DNA of 64,000 bases, taken from the NCBI GenBank assembly GCA_026418015.1, contig JAOACE010000008.1, positions 1-64,000 of the forward strand. Direction: 5' to 3'. Positions within the stretch are counted from its first letter, which is position 1. Each line of letters opens with the position of its first letter. The notes under the pieces were generated by a model, which did no database searches, was not told the DNA's origin, and saw only the letters and a list, made by a program, of their open reading frames with translations. This document shows, one piece after another, positions 16,571 through 26,217 of the stretch. The position numbers and the translations under genes are program-made. The stretch is from Leptospiraceae bacterium. GTDB lineage: Bacteria; Spirochaetota; Leptospiria; Leptospirales; Leptonemataceae.

Positions 16571-18212
16571 AAGTTGATGGTGATAGTTTTTTAATTACTT
16601 TTAGCGCTCTAAAAGAACGATTTTTTTTCTTTCTATCGAATCCTTCGTAAACTTCGAATTCAAATTCGTATCCTTCCATTGCATCCTGATTCATCACCTG
16701 ACCAGGAATAAAAACTTGTTCTTGATTTTCGGTTTCTGCAATGTAATATTTTTTTTCTGGATCTACATACTTGATTTTTGCTTTTGTAGTGGTAATAATT
16801 TCTGATTCTTTTTCCTTCATCACTTTGGGATTAAAGTAAAGTTCTTTGTTTTTCCATCTTCTTCTTTCGAAAGAACGATAGGTAAACAACCTTACTCCAA
16901 TAACAATATCATTTATATCGTCTTTAAGACCTTCTACTTCTTTTGCAGGGATAGGAATTCTTTTATAGTTTGCAGAGTAGAAGAAACCGCGCTCTTTGTT
17001 TTGTTGATCTCTTGTCCATACACCAATAATCAATGGAAATTCTTCTATGTTAAGAGGATGAATTTTTTCTAATTTCTTTACTATACCAAAATAGTTTTTT
17101 CTTTTAAGAACTCGAATATCTACCTTTTGACCTTTTTGAACATTTTGTAATTCTGGAAAATGATTCCAGTCAGCTAAATAAATTATTCCATTTTCCACAA
17201 AGGCTGTTTTTTTCTTTTCTGGGTTTACATCTACTACAACACCATGAACTAAATCTAAATGACTATAATCTGGCTGTACAATTTTCGCATGCTCTTCGTA
17301 AAAAGATTGTGGAAGCTCTTCTGGTGCATCTGGTTTAAAATTAGGATCTTTTTTTAATTCTTCTAATTCTTCTTTTGGAGGAAGTTTTCTTATTTCTAAA
17401 AGCTTAGAGACATATTTAATTTCGCTAGATCCTTCTTGATATTTTCCCAAATGAAATAATGTTTTTGCTAAGGATATTCTAAATCTTATTGTTAAATAAG
17501 GATCTTTCGGGGTAATCACAGCTTTACATAAATATGCCAATGCTTTTTGTGGTTCAATTTTTTCGTAAGCAACCCCTAAATATCCCCATAAATGCCAATC
17601 ATTTTTAATTGCAGTCAATTTTTGTAAAATAGGAATTGCTTTATCTGGTTGATTTAACTCTATAAGGATCCTTGCTCTATAATAAGGTAAGTTTAAATTA
17701 TCGGGAAATTTTATCTCGATTTGTTCCAACCAATTCAAGGTAAATTCTAATGCCTCTACATCCTTCATGTTTAGAGCATGATGAGCCAGTGCACTTGCAA
17801 CGGATTCTACCAGAGAATTTGCTTGAATTCTGCCTTTTTTTCTTCTTAGAAAATCTTCCGCTTTAAATATACTTTCTATGGTGAAATTTTTTACAAAATT
17901 GTAAATTTGGAATAAAGCAGAATTATCCCCTTTTTTGTAGAATCGAATCAATACTTTTAGAATATTTGTATATAATATATCTGGTGTAGGAATATTCAAT
18001 TTTAAAAATTCTCTAATAGAAAATTTATTCCACTTATTTAAGCGACGTTGTTTTTTTAATGCATTTTTCAATTTTTCGAAAATTACCCAACCTAACGCCT
18101 TTTTATTCCATTCATTATCTGGTTCTTTTTCTAGGTATTCTCTTGCTACCTTTTCTGCTTCTTTAAGTTTTCCTTCTTTTCTTAATTTAAACGCTGGATT
18201 TGGATTTGCCAT
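16569..18212 (-). CDS. TPR protein with three C-terminal OB/cold-shock-like domains
   Basis: Of the 547 residues, about 1-290 are TPR-like helical repeats (KLKEAEKVAREYLEKEPDNEW, LNQPDKAIPILQKLTAI, WHLWGYLGVAYEKIEPQKALAYL). The C-terminal half holds three beta-rich modules at about 322-388, 390-470 and 473-543. The first and third share a pattern like cold-shock or S1 domains (VVVDVNPEKKKTAFV; AKIKYVDPEKKYYIAE...EQVFIPGQV). This suggests a nucleic-acid-binding scaffold. Such TPR-OB proteins occur in other phyla, in some cases near conflict-system genes, but no such partners are visible here. It stands alone between a convergent gene and aconitase. Function unknown. Confidence 0.72.
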   Translation of the reverse strand: MANPNPAFKLRKEGKLKEAEKVAREYLEKEPDNEWNKKALGWVIFEKLKNALKKQRRLNKWNKFSIREFLKLNIPTPDILYTNILKVLIRFYKKGDNSALFQIYNFVKNFTIESIFKAEDFLRRKKGRIQANSLVESVASALAHHALNMKDVEALEFTLNWLEQIEIKFPDNLNLPYYRARILIELNQPDKAIPILQKLTAIKNDWHLWGYLGVAYEKIEPQKALAYLCKAVITPKDPYLTIRFRISLAKTLFHLGKYQEGSSEIKYVSKLLEIRKLPPKEELEELKKDPNFKPDAPEELPQSFYEEHAKIVQPDYSHLDLVHGVVVDVNPEKKKTAFVENGIIYLADWNHFPELQNVQKGQKVDIRVLKRKNYFGIVKKLEKIHPLNIEEFPLIIGVWTRDQQNKERGFFYSANYKRIPIPAKEVEGLKDDINDIVIGVRLFTYRSFERRRWKNKELYFNPKVMKEKESEIITTTKAKIKYVDPEKKYYIAETENQEQVFIPGQVMNQDAMEGYEFEFEVYEGFDRKKKNRSFRALKVIKKLSPST

Positions 18213-18330
18213 TTTCTACCTCTTTTTTCTAGAATTTTTTCATTTTAATTTTAGATGATATGTAAAAAAATTTATTTATTATGTTTACGTAAACTATTTT
18301 ATGAATTTATAAAAAAAAATTATTCATTTA

Positions 18331-18361
18331 AAAATTAAGAGCTGATATACAGCCCTTAATT
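18331..18361 (-). terminator. Probable terminator after acnA
   Basis: An interrupted inverted repeat (AATTAAG-AGCTG / CAGC-CCTTAATT, loop ATATA) at 18333-18361 directly follows the acnA stop on the minus strand. It runs into T-rich sequence there (TTAATTTTT, then an 8-T run about 12 nt later). One bulge makes the stem imperfect. Confidence 0.6.
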
Positions 18362-18369
18362 TAAAAGAT

Positions 18370-21045
18370 TTATGCTTCGCCCTTAATAAATTTTCTTAAT
18401 ACAGTATGTAAGATTCCTCCATTTTTGTAATAATCAATTTCTACTTGGTTATCCAACCTACAAATAACTTTAAATTCTTTATTATCTGCTTTCACAGTTA
18501 AGATTTCGTTAGGTTTCATGTGATCATGAATTCCATGTATACTATAAACCTCTTTACCAGTTAATCCTAATGTTTCGTGAGATTCTCCTTCCAAGAATTG
18601 TAATGGTAATACACCCATTCCTACTAAATTCGAACGATGGATTCTCTCGTAGCTTTGCGCAATTACTGCTTTTATTCCTAAAAGATAGGTTCCTTTTGCA
18701 GCCCAGTCTCGTGATGAACCAGTTCCATACTCTTTACCAGCTAATACAATTAAGGGGATATTTTCTTTCATGTATCTTACGCTTGCATCGTAGATTGTCA
18801 TCAACTCTCCGGATGGTAGATATATGGTATATCCACCTTCTTTGTCTACTAATTGATTTCTTAAACGAATGTTCGCGAATGTTCCCCTTGTCATTACTTG
18901 ATCGTTTCCACGACGTGCTCCATAAGAATTAAAATCCTCTGGTTTTACACCTTTAGAAATTAAATACTGACCTGCTGGGGAATTTATAGGTATTGAACCA
19001 GCTGGACTGATATGATCTGTTGTAATTGAATCTCCTACTTTTACTAAACAACGTGCATTTACAATGTCTTTTAACGGTGGAACATCTAAGGACATATTTT
19101 TAAAAAATGGTGGTTCTTGTATGTAAGTAGAGTTTTCGTCCCATTGGTACAATAAACCAGTTGGTGCTGGAATTTGATTCCACATTTCATTGATATTATG
19201 AATATTACTGTATTTCTCCTTAAACATTTCTGGTGTTATGACCTTAGACATAATATCATAGATTTCTTTAGAAGAGGGCCATATATCTTTTAAGAAAACG
19301 TCGTTTCCGTTTTTATCTTTTCCAATAGGATCATGATATGGATCAAGATTGATGGTTCCAGCTATTGCATAAGCTACAACTAGTGGTGGACTTGCAAGGA
19401 AGTTTGCTTTTGCTTGGGGAGAAATTCTTCCTTCGAAATTTCTGTTACCCGAAAGAATTGCAGAAACAATTAAATTACCTTCGTTTATAGCTTTAATGAC
19501 ATTTTCTGGAAGCGGACCAGAATTTCCAATACAAGTTGTACAACCATAACCTACGATGTGGAACCCTAATTGTTTTAGAGCATCCATTAAACCAGCTTTT
19601 TCTAAGTATTCTGTCACTACGCGAGAACCTGGTGCTAAACTGGTTTTTACATAAGGTTTTGTTTTTAGACCTTTTTCTACTGCTTTTTTTGCTAGTAAAC
19701 CAGCCCCAATCAAAACTGCTGGATTAGACGTATTTGTACAAGAAGTGATTGCTGCGATAACTATATCTCCATGACGTAATTCTGCTTCGTATCCGTTTTT
19801 TATGTGTACTTTATCGTTTAATCGTTCTGGCTTTAATTCATACCCACCTTGTTTTATTGGTGCAGTAATTAGTGTATTCCATTTTTGCTTTAAGTTCGAC
19901 AAAGGAATTCTATCCTGAGGTCTTTTAGGACCAGCAACAGAGGGTTCAATAGTAGAAAGATCCAATTCTAATACATCTGTATATTCTGGTTCGATGGAAT
20001 CTTTTGTCCTAAACATTCCTTGTTCTTTATAATATTGTTCTACTAAATCAATCTGATCTTCGGATCGGCCTGTTTTTCTTAAATAATTCAAAGTTTCGTT
20101 ATCTACGGGGAAAAATCCTGTCGTTGCACCATATTCCGGAGCCATGTTTGCAATCGTTGCTCTATCTGCTAATGTTAAGTAGTCTAATCCTGGACCAAAA
20201 AATTCCACAAATTTTCCTACTACACCTTTTTTTCTTAATAATTCTGTAACTGTTAAAACTAAATCTGTTGCATTTACACCTTCGCGTAATTCTCCTTTAA
20301 TTCTTACTCCAATAACTTCTGGGATTAGCATATATAATGGCTGACCCAACATTACCGCTTCTGCTTCGATTCCACCAACTCCCCAACCTAATACACCCAA
20401 TCCATTAATCATAGTTGTATGAGAATCTGTTCCTACAAGACTATCAGGATAAGCCTCTCCATCCTTTGTTAATACAACACCAGCTAAATATTCAAGATTT
20501 ACTTGATGCACAATACCTGCGCCTGGAGGGACAATTCCAAAATTATTGAATGCTTGCTGTCCCCATTTTAAAAATTCATAACGTTCTTTGTTTCTTTCGA
20601 ATTCTAATTCCATATTTTTCCTTAGAGCATCATCACTCCCAAAATAATCTACTTGAACACTATGGTCGATTACTAAGTCTACGCGAACTAGTGGATTAAT
20701 TCTGGAAGGATCTCCCTTCATTCTGATCATAGCACTACGTAGTGCAGCCAAATCTACAACACAAGGAACACCAGTAAAATCTTGTAGGATAACTCTACCG
20801 GGTTTAAAAGGAAATTCAACTGCTGGAGGTTGTTTAGGATTATAATTTACCAATTGTATAACATCATCATCTTTTAAAACATAGTTATCGATATTTCTTA
20901 ATGCTGCTTCCAACAAAATTCGTATGGAATAAGGGATTTTGGATATTTCTTTTTTTAATTCTGTGCCTATTTTAGGCAAACTATAATAAGTAAATGTACC
21001 TTTTTTTGATTTTAATTGGGATTTCGTTAGTTCTTTGAATGACAT
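18370..21045 (-). CDS. acnA: Aconitate hydratase (AcnA/IRP1 type)
   Basis: Aconitase interconverts citrate and isocitrate through a [4Fe-4S] cluster. The 891-residue protein has the cluster cysteines in SCTNTSNP and [13 protein letters not shown], and the swivelling C-terminal domain with [13 protein letters not shown]. Length and motifs fit the AcnA/IRP1 class rather than AcnB. The ATG at 21045 has a good ribosome-binding site (aagaggt, 6 nt away); an ATG at 21099 would add 18 atypical residues. A terminator follows. Confidence 0.96.
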   Translation of the reverse strand: MSFKELTKSQLKSKKGTFTYYSLPKIGTELKKEISKIPYSIRILLEAALRNIDNYVLKDDDVIQLVNYNPKQPPAVEFPFKPGRVILQDFTGVPCVVDLAALRSAMIRMKGDPSRINPLVRVDLVIDHSVQVDYFGSDDALRKNMELEFERNKERYEFLKWGQQAFNNFGIVPPGAGIVHQVNLEYLAGVVLTKDGEAYPDSLVGTDSHTTMINGLGVLGWGVGGIEAEAVMLGQPLYMLIPEVIGVRIKGELREGVNATDLVLTVTELLRKKGVVGKFVEFFGPGLDYLTLADRATIANMAPEYGATTGFFPVDNETLNYLRKTGRSEDQIDLVEQYYKEQGMFRTKDSIEPEYTDVLELDLSTIEPSVAGPKRPQDRIPLSNLKQKWNTLITAPIKQGGYELKPERLNDKVHIKNGYEAELRHGDIVIAAITSCTNTSNPAVLIGAGLLAKKAVEKGLKTKPYVKTSLAPGSRVVTEYLEKAGLMDALKQLGFHIVGYGCTTCIGNSGPLPENVIKAINEGNLIVSAILSGNRNFEGRISPQAKANFLASPPLVVAYAIAGTINLDPYHDPIGKDKNGNDVFLKDIWPSSKEIYDIMSKVITPEMFKEKYSNIHNINEMWNQIPAPTGLLYQWDENSTYIQEPPFFKNMSLDVPPLKDIVNARCLVKVGDSITTDHISPAGSIPINSPAGQYLISKGVKPEDFNSYGARRGNDQVMTRGTFANIRLRNQLVDKEGGYTIYLPSGELMTIYDASVRYMKENIPLIVLAGKEYGTGSSRDWAAKGTYLLGIKAVIAQSYERIHRSNLVGMGVLPLQFLEGESHETLGLTGKEVYSIHGIHDHMKPNEILTVKADNKEFKVICRLDNQVEIDYYKNGGILHTVLRKFIKGEA

Positions 21046-21178
21046 ATTAAACCTCTTTACAGGATGATGATGTTTTAAAAAATTTATTACATTATGCACG
21101 TCAAGGAATATTTGAGAGTGTTTTAAAAATTTAAAAAAATTGATAAATTTATTGAATTATATTTATTTATAAAGAGAA

Positions 21179-21202
21179 AGCAGATTGCATAAGCAACCTG
21201 CT
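21179..21202 (-). terminator. Terminator after the 67-residue gene
   Basis: A 10-bp stem with one G-T wobble (GC-rich base, 4-nt loop) at 21179-21202 sits just beyond the minus-strand stop at 21209 and is followed on that strand by TTCTCTTTATAAAT. It separates this gene from acnA. Confidence 0.75.
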
Positions 21203-21208
21203 ATTAAG

Positions 21209-21412
21209 TTATGCTAAGATATCGATGTTTTGAGCAATCCCTTCTTTTTTTAGATCGTCTAATTTTTGCTCTACGTTGACACGAATCATTTTGTTATCTA
21301 CTTCTTGATTTTTATCCACAATCATCTGATTGATTTGATTAACAGTTTCTGCTGATTTAATGGTTAAATCTATACCAGCAGAAGCTGTATTGTTAATTCT
21401 TGATACATCCAT
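21209..21412 (-). CDS. Small conserved-looking protein, 67 residues
   Basis: A short, polar, helical protein (MDVSRINNTASAGIDL ... LDDLKKEGIAQNIDILA) with no cysteine, signal or membrane segment. Its N-terminal MDVSRI and amphipathic helices faintly recall the small YjfB-type putative motility proteins, but this is not a firm match. Its own terminator and its codon use, like that of its neighbours, argue that it is real. It follows ppdK by 50 nt on the same strand and may be co-transcribed with it. No clear ribosome-binding site. Confidence 0.6.
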   Translation of the reverse strand: MDVSRINNTASAGIDLTIKSAETVNQINQMIVDKNQEVDNKMIRVNVEQKLDDLKKEGIAQNIDILA

Positions 21413-21462
21413 ACTATTATTATCGAAAAAAAATAAATAAAATTAAGTTTTTACAAAATTTT

Positions 21463-24153
21463 TTAATTCTTAACAGAGGCAATTGCACCAGCCAAACGAG
21501 AAATCGGTATTCTATAAGGAGATGCACTTACATAATCCAATCCAATCTTAGTAAAGAAATATACACTTTCTGCATCTCCTCCATGCTCACCACAAACACC
21601 ACACTTTAAATGACTTTTTTTACTCTTGCCTTTTTTTACAGCCTCTTGAACCAACAAACCCACTCCCTCTTGATCGATACTTTGGAAAGGATTTCTTTCG
21701 TAAATTCCTAATCTTAAATAGTCTTGTAAGAAGCTTTCTGCATCATCTCGAGAAAATCCCAATGTCATCTGGGTTAAGTCATTTGTTCCAAAACTAAAGA
21801 ACTCTGCTTCTTCCGCAATGTCGTCTGCTCTAATTGCTGCTCTAGGTACTTCTATCATCGTTCCAACAGAATATTCAATGGTTTGATTAAATTGATTCAT
21901 AATTCGATTTGCTGTGTTGATAATTACTTCTTTTTGTAAAGCCAGCTCTTTCTTATGGCCTACTAAGGGCACCATAATTTCTAGATGAACATCTATACCT
22001 TTTTGTTTGCAATGGATAGCAGCTTCCACCATTGCTTCTACTTGCATCTCGGTAATTTCTGGATAGGTAATTCCTAACCGACAACCTCTATGACCTAACA
22101 TAGGATTGGCTTCTTTTAACTCTTCTGATCTTTGTAGAATTTCCTCTTTGGGCAATCCAATTTGTTTTGATAAACGTTCTGCGTCTTCTTCTGTATGGGG
22201 CAAAAATTCATGTAGGGGAGGATCTAATAAACGAATCGTTACAGGATAACCATTCATTTCTGTAAAAATAGCAATAAAATCTTCTATTTGGAATTTCTTT
22301 AATTCTTTTAAGATTTCTTTTCTTTCAATAGTTGTTTTAGATAGAATCATTTTTTGCATTAAGGGAAGTCTTTTTTCCCCGAAAAACATGTGCTCTGTTC
22401 TACATAAACCAATTCCTTTTGCTCCAAAAATACGCGCCATTCTTGCATCTTCTGGTGTATCGGCATTTGCTCTAATGCCAATCTTTCTGTACTTATCAGC
22501 CCATTCCATAATTCGAATAAAATTTTTTGCAATTTCAGAATTATCTGGTTTGATTTCGCCTTTCATAGCACGAATTACTTCGGACGGAATTGTTTTTAAT
22601 CTGCCTAATATAACTTCTCCAGTAGTTCCATCAATAGAGAGCTCCATACCTTCTTTTATACAGAGTCTTCTTCCATCGTTTGTTAAAATCTCGATATGAT
22701 TTTCGTATACATTCATGTTATGGCAACCAACAACACATGGTTTGTTCATTGCTCTTGCAACCACAGCAGCATGAGAGGTCATTCCTCCTCTTGCTGTTAG
22801 AATCCCTTTAGAAAATTGCATACCTTTTATATCATCTGGACTTGTTTCTAATCGAACTAATAAAACGTCTTCACCTTTTTTTGCTAATTCAACTGCATTT
22901 TCGCTTGTTAATACAATCTTTCCACTTGCTGCACCTGGTCCTGCATTCAAACCTTTTGTTAGAAAATTTCCATTTTCTTTTGCTTTAAGCAAATCATCTG
23001 GATCAAAAACAGGAGCCATTACGAACGGTAAAGATTCTGGATCAACTCTGGTGATTGCAATATCTGGGGTAATTAGTCCTTCATCTACCATATCACAAGC
23101 AATCTTTAAAGCAGCACGAATAGTTCTTTTTCCACTTCGGGTTTGTAATAAGTAAAGTTTTTTTCTTTCTATGGTAAATTCAATATCTTGCATGTCTTGG
23201 AAATGTTGTTCTAATTTTTCTGTGATTTTGACTAATTCTTCGAAAACTTCTGGCATAATTTGTCTTAAATTATATATATCTTCGGGCGTTCTGATTCCCG
23301 CCACTACATCTTCTCCTTGTGCATTTAACAAAAACTCTCCGTAAAACCTTTTTTCTCCTGTGGAAGGATTTCTTGTAAAACAAACCCCAGTTCCAGAATC
23401 ATTTCCCATATTACCAAAAACCATGGATTGAATGTTTACGGCAGTACCATAGTGTTCTGGTATATTATGAATTTTTCTGTAAATAATGGCTCTTTCGTTA
23501 TTCCAAGATCGAAAAACAGATTCTATTGCCATCTTTAATTGAATGTGAGGATCTTCGGGAAAATCTTTTCCTGTTTCGTCTTTGATAATTTTTTTATAAG
23601 ATGTGATAATTTCTCTTAGTGTTTGAGGTTTTAGGTCTGTATCACTTGCAGCGTTAGAAATTTTTTTATAATATTCAATTGTTTTTTCGAATTTTTCGTG
23701 TTTAACCTCCATTACTACATCGCCAAACATTTGTATCAACCTTCTGTAAGAATCGTATACAAAACGTTCATCTTGTGTCTCACGAATTAAACCAATAGCT
23801 GTTTCTTCGTTTAAGCCCAAATTCAAGATTGTATCCATCATACCAGGCATACTTACTGGTGCACCAGAGCGTACAGAAACAAGAAGAGGTCTATTCTTAT
23901 CTCCAAATTTTCTTCCCGTTGCTTGTTCTACTAACTTAAGTTTTTCGTATACACTTTCCATAAAATCGTCGGGCAATTTTCCCAATTTAAGATATTCAAA
24001 ACAATACTCTGTTGGTATATTGATTCCTGGTGGTACTGGAATACCCAGCTGAGTCATTTTTAAAAGGTTTGCTCCCTTCCCCCCTTGAATCATTTTATCG
24101 ATTTTGGGTGCATCTGTGTAGCCATTTCCAAAAAAATAAATGTTGTATTTCAT
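21463..24153 (-). CDS. ppdK: Pyruvate, phosphate dikinase
   Basis: PPDK interconverts pyruvate, ATP and phosphate with PEP, AMP and pyrophosphate, so it can serve glycolysis or gluconeogenesis. The 896-residue protein shows the N-terminal ATP-grasp part (QGGKGANLLKM), the central swivelling domain with the phosphorylated His in GGMTSHAAVVARAM, and the PEP/pyruvate barrel ending in CGVCGEHGGD. A ribosome-binding site (ggagagag) precedes the ATG. Spirochaetes often use PPDK in central metabolism. Confidence 0.96.
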   Translation of the reverse strand: MKYNIYFFGNGYTDAPKIDKMIQGGKGANLLKMTQLGIPVPPGINIPTEYCFEYLKLGKLPDDFMESVYEKLKLVEQATGRKFGDKNRPLLVSVRSGAPVSMPGMMDTILNLGLNEETAIGLIRETQDERFVYDSYRRLIQMFGDVVMEVKHEKFEKTIEYYKKISNAASDTDLKPQTLREIITSYKKIIKDETGKDFPEDPHIQLKMAIESVFRSWNNERAIIYRKIHNIPEHYGTAVNIQSMVFGNMGNDSGTGVCFTRNPSTGEKRFYGEFLLNAQGEDVVAGIRTPEDIYNLRQIMPEVFEELVKITEKLEQHFQDMQDIEFTIERKKLYLLQTRSGKRTIRAALKIACDMVDEGLITPDIAITRVDPESLPFVMAPVFDPDDLLKAKENGNFLTKGLNAGPGAASGKIVLTSENAVELAKKGEDVLLVRLETSPDDIKGMQFSKGILTARGGMTSHAAVVARAMNKPCVVGCHNMNVYENHIEILTNDGRRLCIKEGMELSIDGTTGEVILGRLKTIPSEVIRAMKGEIKPDNSEIAKNFIRIMEWADKYRKIGIRANADTPEDARMARIFGAKGIGLCRTEHMFFGEKRLPLMQKMILSKTTIERKEILKELKKFQIEDFIAIFTEMNGYPVTIRLLDPPLHEFLPHTEEDAERLSKQIGLPKEEILQRSEELKEANPMLGHRGCRLGITYPEITEMQVEAMVEAAIHCKQKGIDVHLEIMVPLVGHKKELALQKEVIINTANRIMNQFNQTIEYSVGTMIEVPRAAIRADDIAEEAEFFSFGTNDLTQMTLGFSRDDAESFLQDYLRLGIYERNPFQSIDQEGVGLLVQEAVKKGKSKKSHLKCGVCGEHGGDAESVYFFTKIGLDYVSASPYRIPISRLAGAIASVKN

Positions 24154-24391
24154 ATACTCTCTCCGTTTACGGTCTTTCTAATTTATTTTTTTTAATTTTT
24201 ACCCACCCACCCAGTCCTTATAATAAGTTTTTAGCCTAACTATAAAATCATCATATATTTACTAATTTACAAAATCCTTTAATACCTTATTTTGTGTTTT
24301 GATTTTTTTGCAATACTTTTTATTTAAAAATATAGATTTTTATAATTAAATTTTATTTATAAACATGTTATAGATAATTTTTTAATTCTAT
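24154..24391. other. Divergent intergenic region, no gene seen
   Basis: Very AT-rich DNA between the divergent ppdK and STAS genes. A short C-rich run (cccacccaccca, about 24202-24213) is the only departure from AT-rich sequence. I saw no tRNA, hairpin with a T-run, or open frame with a plausible start. It presumably holds the ppdK promoter. Confidence 0.5.
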
Positions 24392-24422
24392 TTGACAAAA
24401 ATATTTATTCATTAAATATGAT
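24392..24422 (+). promoter_or_regulatory. Promoter of the STAS gene, close to the start codon
   Basis: TTGACA at 24392-24397 and TATGAT at 24417-24422 (19-nt spacer). Transcription would begin about 7 nt after the -10 box, at or next to the ATG at 24429. No Shine-Dalgarno sequence is present, which fits a leaderless or near-leaderless mRNA. Confidence 0.55.
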
Positions 24423-24428
24423 TCTTAA

Positions 24429-24779
24429 ATGTTTACAACAAGACAAGAAAATGATATATTAATAATAGAAACAACTGAGCAACGTCTTGATATGGTAATT
24501 GCAAGAAAATTCAAAGATCAACTTTCGGAGGCAATAAGTAATAAACCTAAAAAAATTATTATGAATTTGGCAAAAACCAATTATTTTGATAGCTCTGTGT
24601 TAGGGGCATTGGTCTCTTTTTTAAGAGATGTAAAGGCTTATGGAGGACATTTAGTATTATGCAACCTATCGCGATCTTTATTCGCATTGTTAAAATTATC
24701 CAAATTGGATATACTTTTCGACATACGCCCCAATGTACAAGATGCAATTGAATATTTAAACCAAACACCAAAAAAATAG
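24429..24779 (+). CDS. STAS-domain anti-sigma factor antagonist-like protein
   Basis: A single STAS domain of 116 residues. The signature FDSSVLGAL at residues 53-61 contains the serine (S55/S56) that is phosphorylated by anti-sigma kinases in the SpoIIAA/RsbV family, so partner switching is likely to be possible. No anti-sigma kinase or sigma factor is adjacent; the next gene 44 nt downstream is the PilZ-GAF protein, suggesting a shared signalling role. Partner unknown. Confidence 0.88.
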   Translation: MFTTRQENDILIIETTEQRLDMVIARKFKDQLSEAISNKPKKIIMNLAKTNYFDSSVLGALVSFLRDVKAYGGHLVLCNLSRSLFALLKLSKLDILFDIRPNVQDAIEYLNQTPKK

Positions 24780-24822
24780 TTGAAAATTTTATTTTAAACC
24801 TACAATACTCGAAAATTAGTAT

Positions 24823-26154
24823 GTGGATGTATCGGTCCTTGCACAAAAAATAGAAGATGATTTAAAAAAAGAAATTTTAAGAGTTCTAAACAAAGAGAAT
24901 GAACCACCAGAGAAACATACAATATTAGGTTCGAACATAAACGAAATAAGACATATTTTTTATTATTTAAAGTCAAACAAAGTCCCCATCACTATTAATT
25001 ATTTGATAGATACTTATACTGGTTTTGTTGCAGATGTATTGGATCTTTATTGTAAAATCCACGTTGTAGGGTTCGAAGAAACCTCTTTTCGAAGGTGTAG
25101 AATTTCTTTTAATTTTTTGAATACCTATTACGAATTCGAAGTAAATCTGTATAAAGTAGAAAAGGATTATTTATACCTATATTTACCTTTGAATATCCAA
25201 TACACATCGAAAAGGAAGTATCCAAGGTTTTTCCCCGAAAATTTATATGCAAACTTAAATGTTTTGTTTAATAATCTATTTTCCGAGAAAGAATATGAAC
25301 AAATTTTTTTACAAAACTATCCAAAAATTATTCAAGAATTTCAGTCGGACTTACCAAACCTAGGAATTATTCTAAGAATTATTTTAGGAGAAATCCAAAA
25401 AATATCTCCGGATTATTATATTCACATTTTCGATAAGAGCAAAAAACAAGAAAGTTGGCACATTAAACAGATGCTTGCAATAAAAAAAACTATTTTTATC
25501 GATAATACTGATGATTTAACATCTTATTATTATCCCATCAATTCTTCTATTCTTACAAATTATGAACGATTCCATAAAAATATGTTAAAAACTCATAGCA
25601 ACGACGATGTGATTAAATTCTTCGAGAATATTCAAAATCAAGATATAAGAGAACAAAAAAATAGTTATATAATTTCTCCCATCTTTTGTTTTGATAATAT
25701 CATAGGATATATATATCTTGAAACAAGTTACATAGAAAGAAAAAGAATCTTTTTAGACGATGCAATAAAAGTAGCAATTCTTTCGAGGATTTTGAGCTAT
25801 ACTTTGAATCGAATCATCTTCTACCAATCCTATTACAAAGAATCAAAAGCACTAGTTAAAAACATCAGCCTTTCGGGAATATTGATAAAAATCAGTTCCA
25901 AAACCATTTATGATTTTTTAATCGATAATGATTTATTAAAAATAGAATTAGAAATTATGAATCAGTTACTACATTTTGAAGGAATTATTACAAGAATGTT
26001 TACTGTATCGGAAAAAGATTTTAACATAGCAATAGAATTCTATGATTATATCGATGATTCTTTTAAATTATTAGAAAATTATGTTTATTACTTACAAACA
26101 AAACAAACAAAAAAAGGGGCAGTAGCCCCAATAGCGACGGAGTTTCGCGAATGA
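24823..26154 (+). CDS. Split PilZ domain with an inserted GAF-like domain (DUF1577-like)
   Basis: The 443-residue protein starts with GTG at 24823 (an ATG two bases earlier is out of frame and soon stops). Residues ~55-125 form a YcgR-N-like beta barrel. The first c-di-GMP motif R131-KYP-R135 follows it. About 210 residues later the second PilZ motif N347-x-S349-x-x-G352 (NISLSG) appears. Between them residues ~180-335 look like a GAF domain (IISPIFCFDNIIGYIYLE, then a long helix). The whole resembles the Leptospira DUF1577 family. c-di-GMP binding is inferred from the motifs; the GAF ligand is unknown. Its last codons contain a GC-rich hairpin acting as a terminator on the other strand. Confidence 0.78.
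   Translation: MDVSVLAQKIEDDLKKEILRVLNKENEPPEKHTILGSNINEIRHIFYYLKSNKVPITINYLIDTYTGFVADVLDLYCKIHVVGFEETSFRRCRISFNFLNTYYEFEVNLYKVEKDYLYLYLPLNIQYTSKRKYPRFFPENLYANLNVLFNNLFSEKEYEQIFLQNYPKIIQEFQSDLPNLGIILRIILGEIQKISPDYYIHIFDKSKKQESWHIKQMLAIKKTIFIDNTDDLTSYYYPINSSILTNYERFHKNMLKTHSNDDVIKFFENIQNQDIREQKNSYIISPIFCFDNIIGYIYLETSYIERKRIFLDDAIKVAILSRILSYTLNRIIFYQSYYKESKALVKNISLSGILIKISSKTIYDFLIDNDLLKIELEIMNQLLHFEGIITRMFTVSEKDFNIAIEFYDYIDDSFKLLENYVYYLQTKQTKKGAVAPIATEFRE
26109..26129 (-). terminator. Terminator on the minus strand, inside the 3' end of the PilZ-GAF gene
   Basis: Read on the minus strand, a perfect 5-bp GC stem (GGGGC / GCCCC, 4-nt loop, 26116-26129) is followed by seven Ts. It lies about 90 nt past the cheX stop and is preceded by a second small inverted repeat (GCGA...TTCGC, 26134-26149). 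It would end cheX transcription after crossing the convergent gene's last codons. Confidence 0.75.
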
Positions 26155-26217
26155 TACTTATAATATCGTAGTATTCGAAAAATTCATATACAATTTTTTT
26201 TAAAATTGCTAAAATTT

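Noticed and set aside
18570-18932. Plus-strand frame of 120 codons opposite acnA
   Set aside because: Complement of a highly conserved aconitase region, with no ribosome-binding site or recognisable domain.
22388-22699. Plus-strand frame opposite ppdK
   Set aside because: Shadow of the conserved PPDK reading frame; composition is explained by it.
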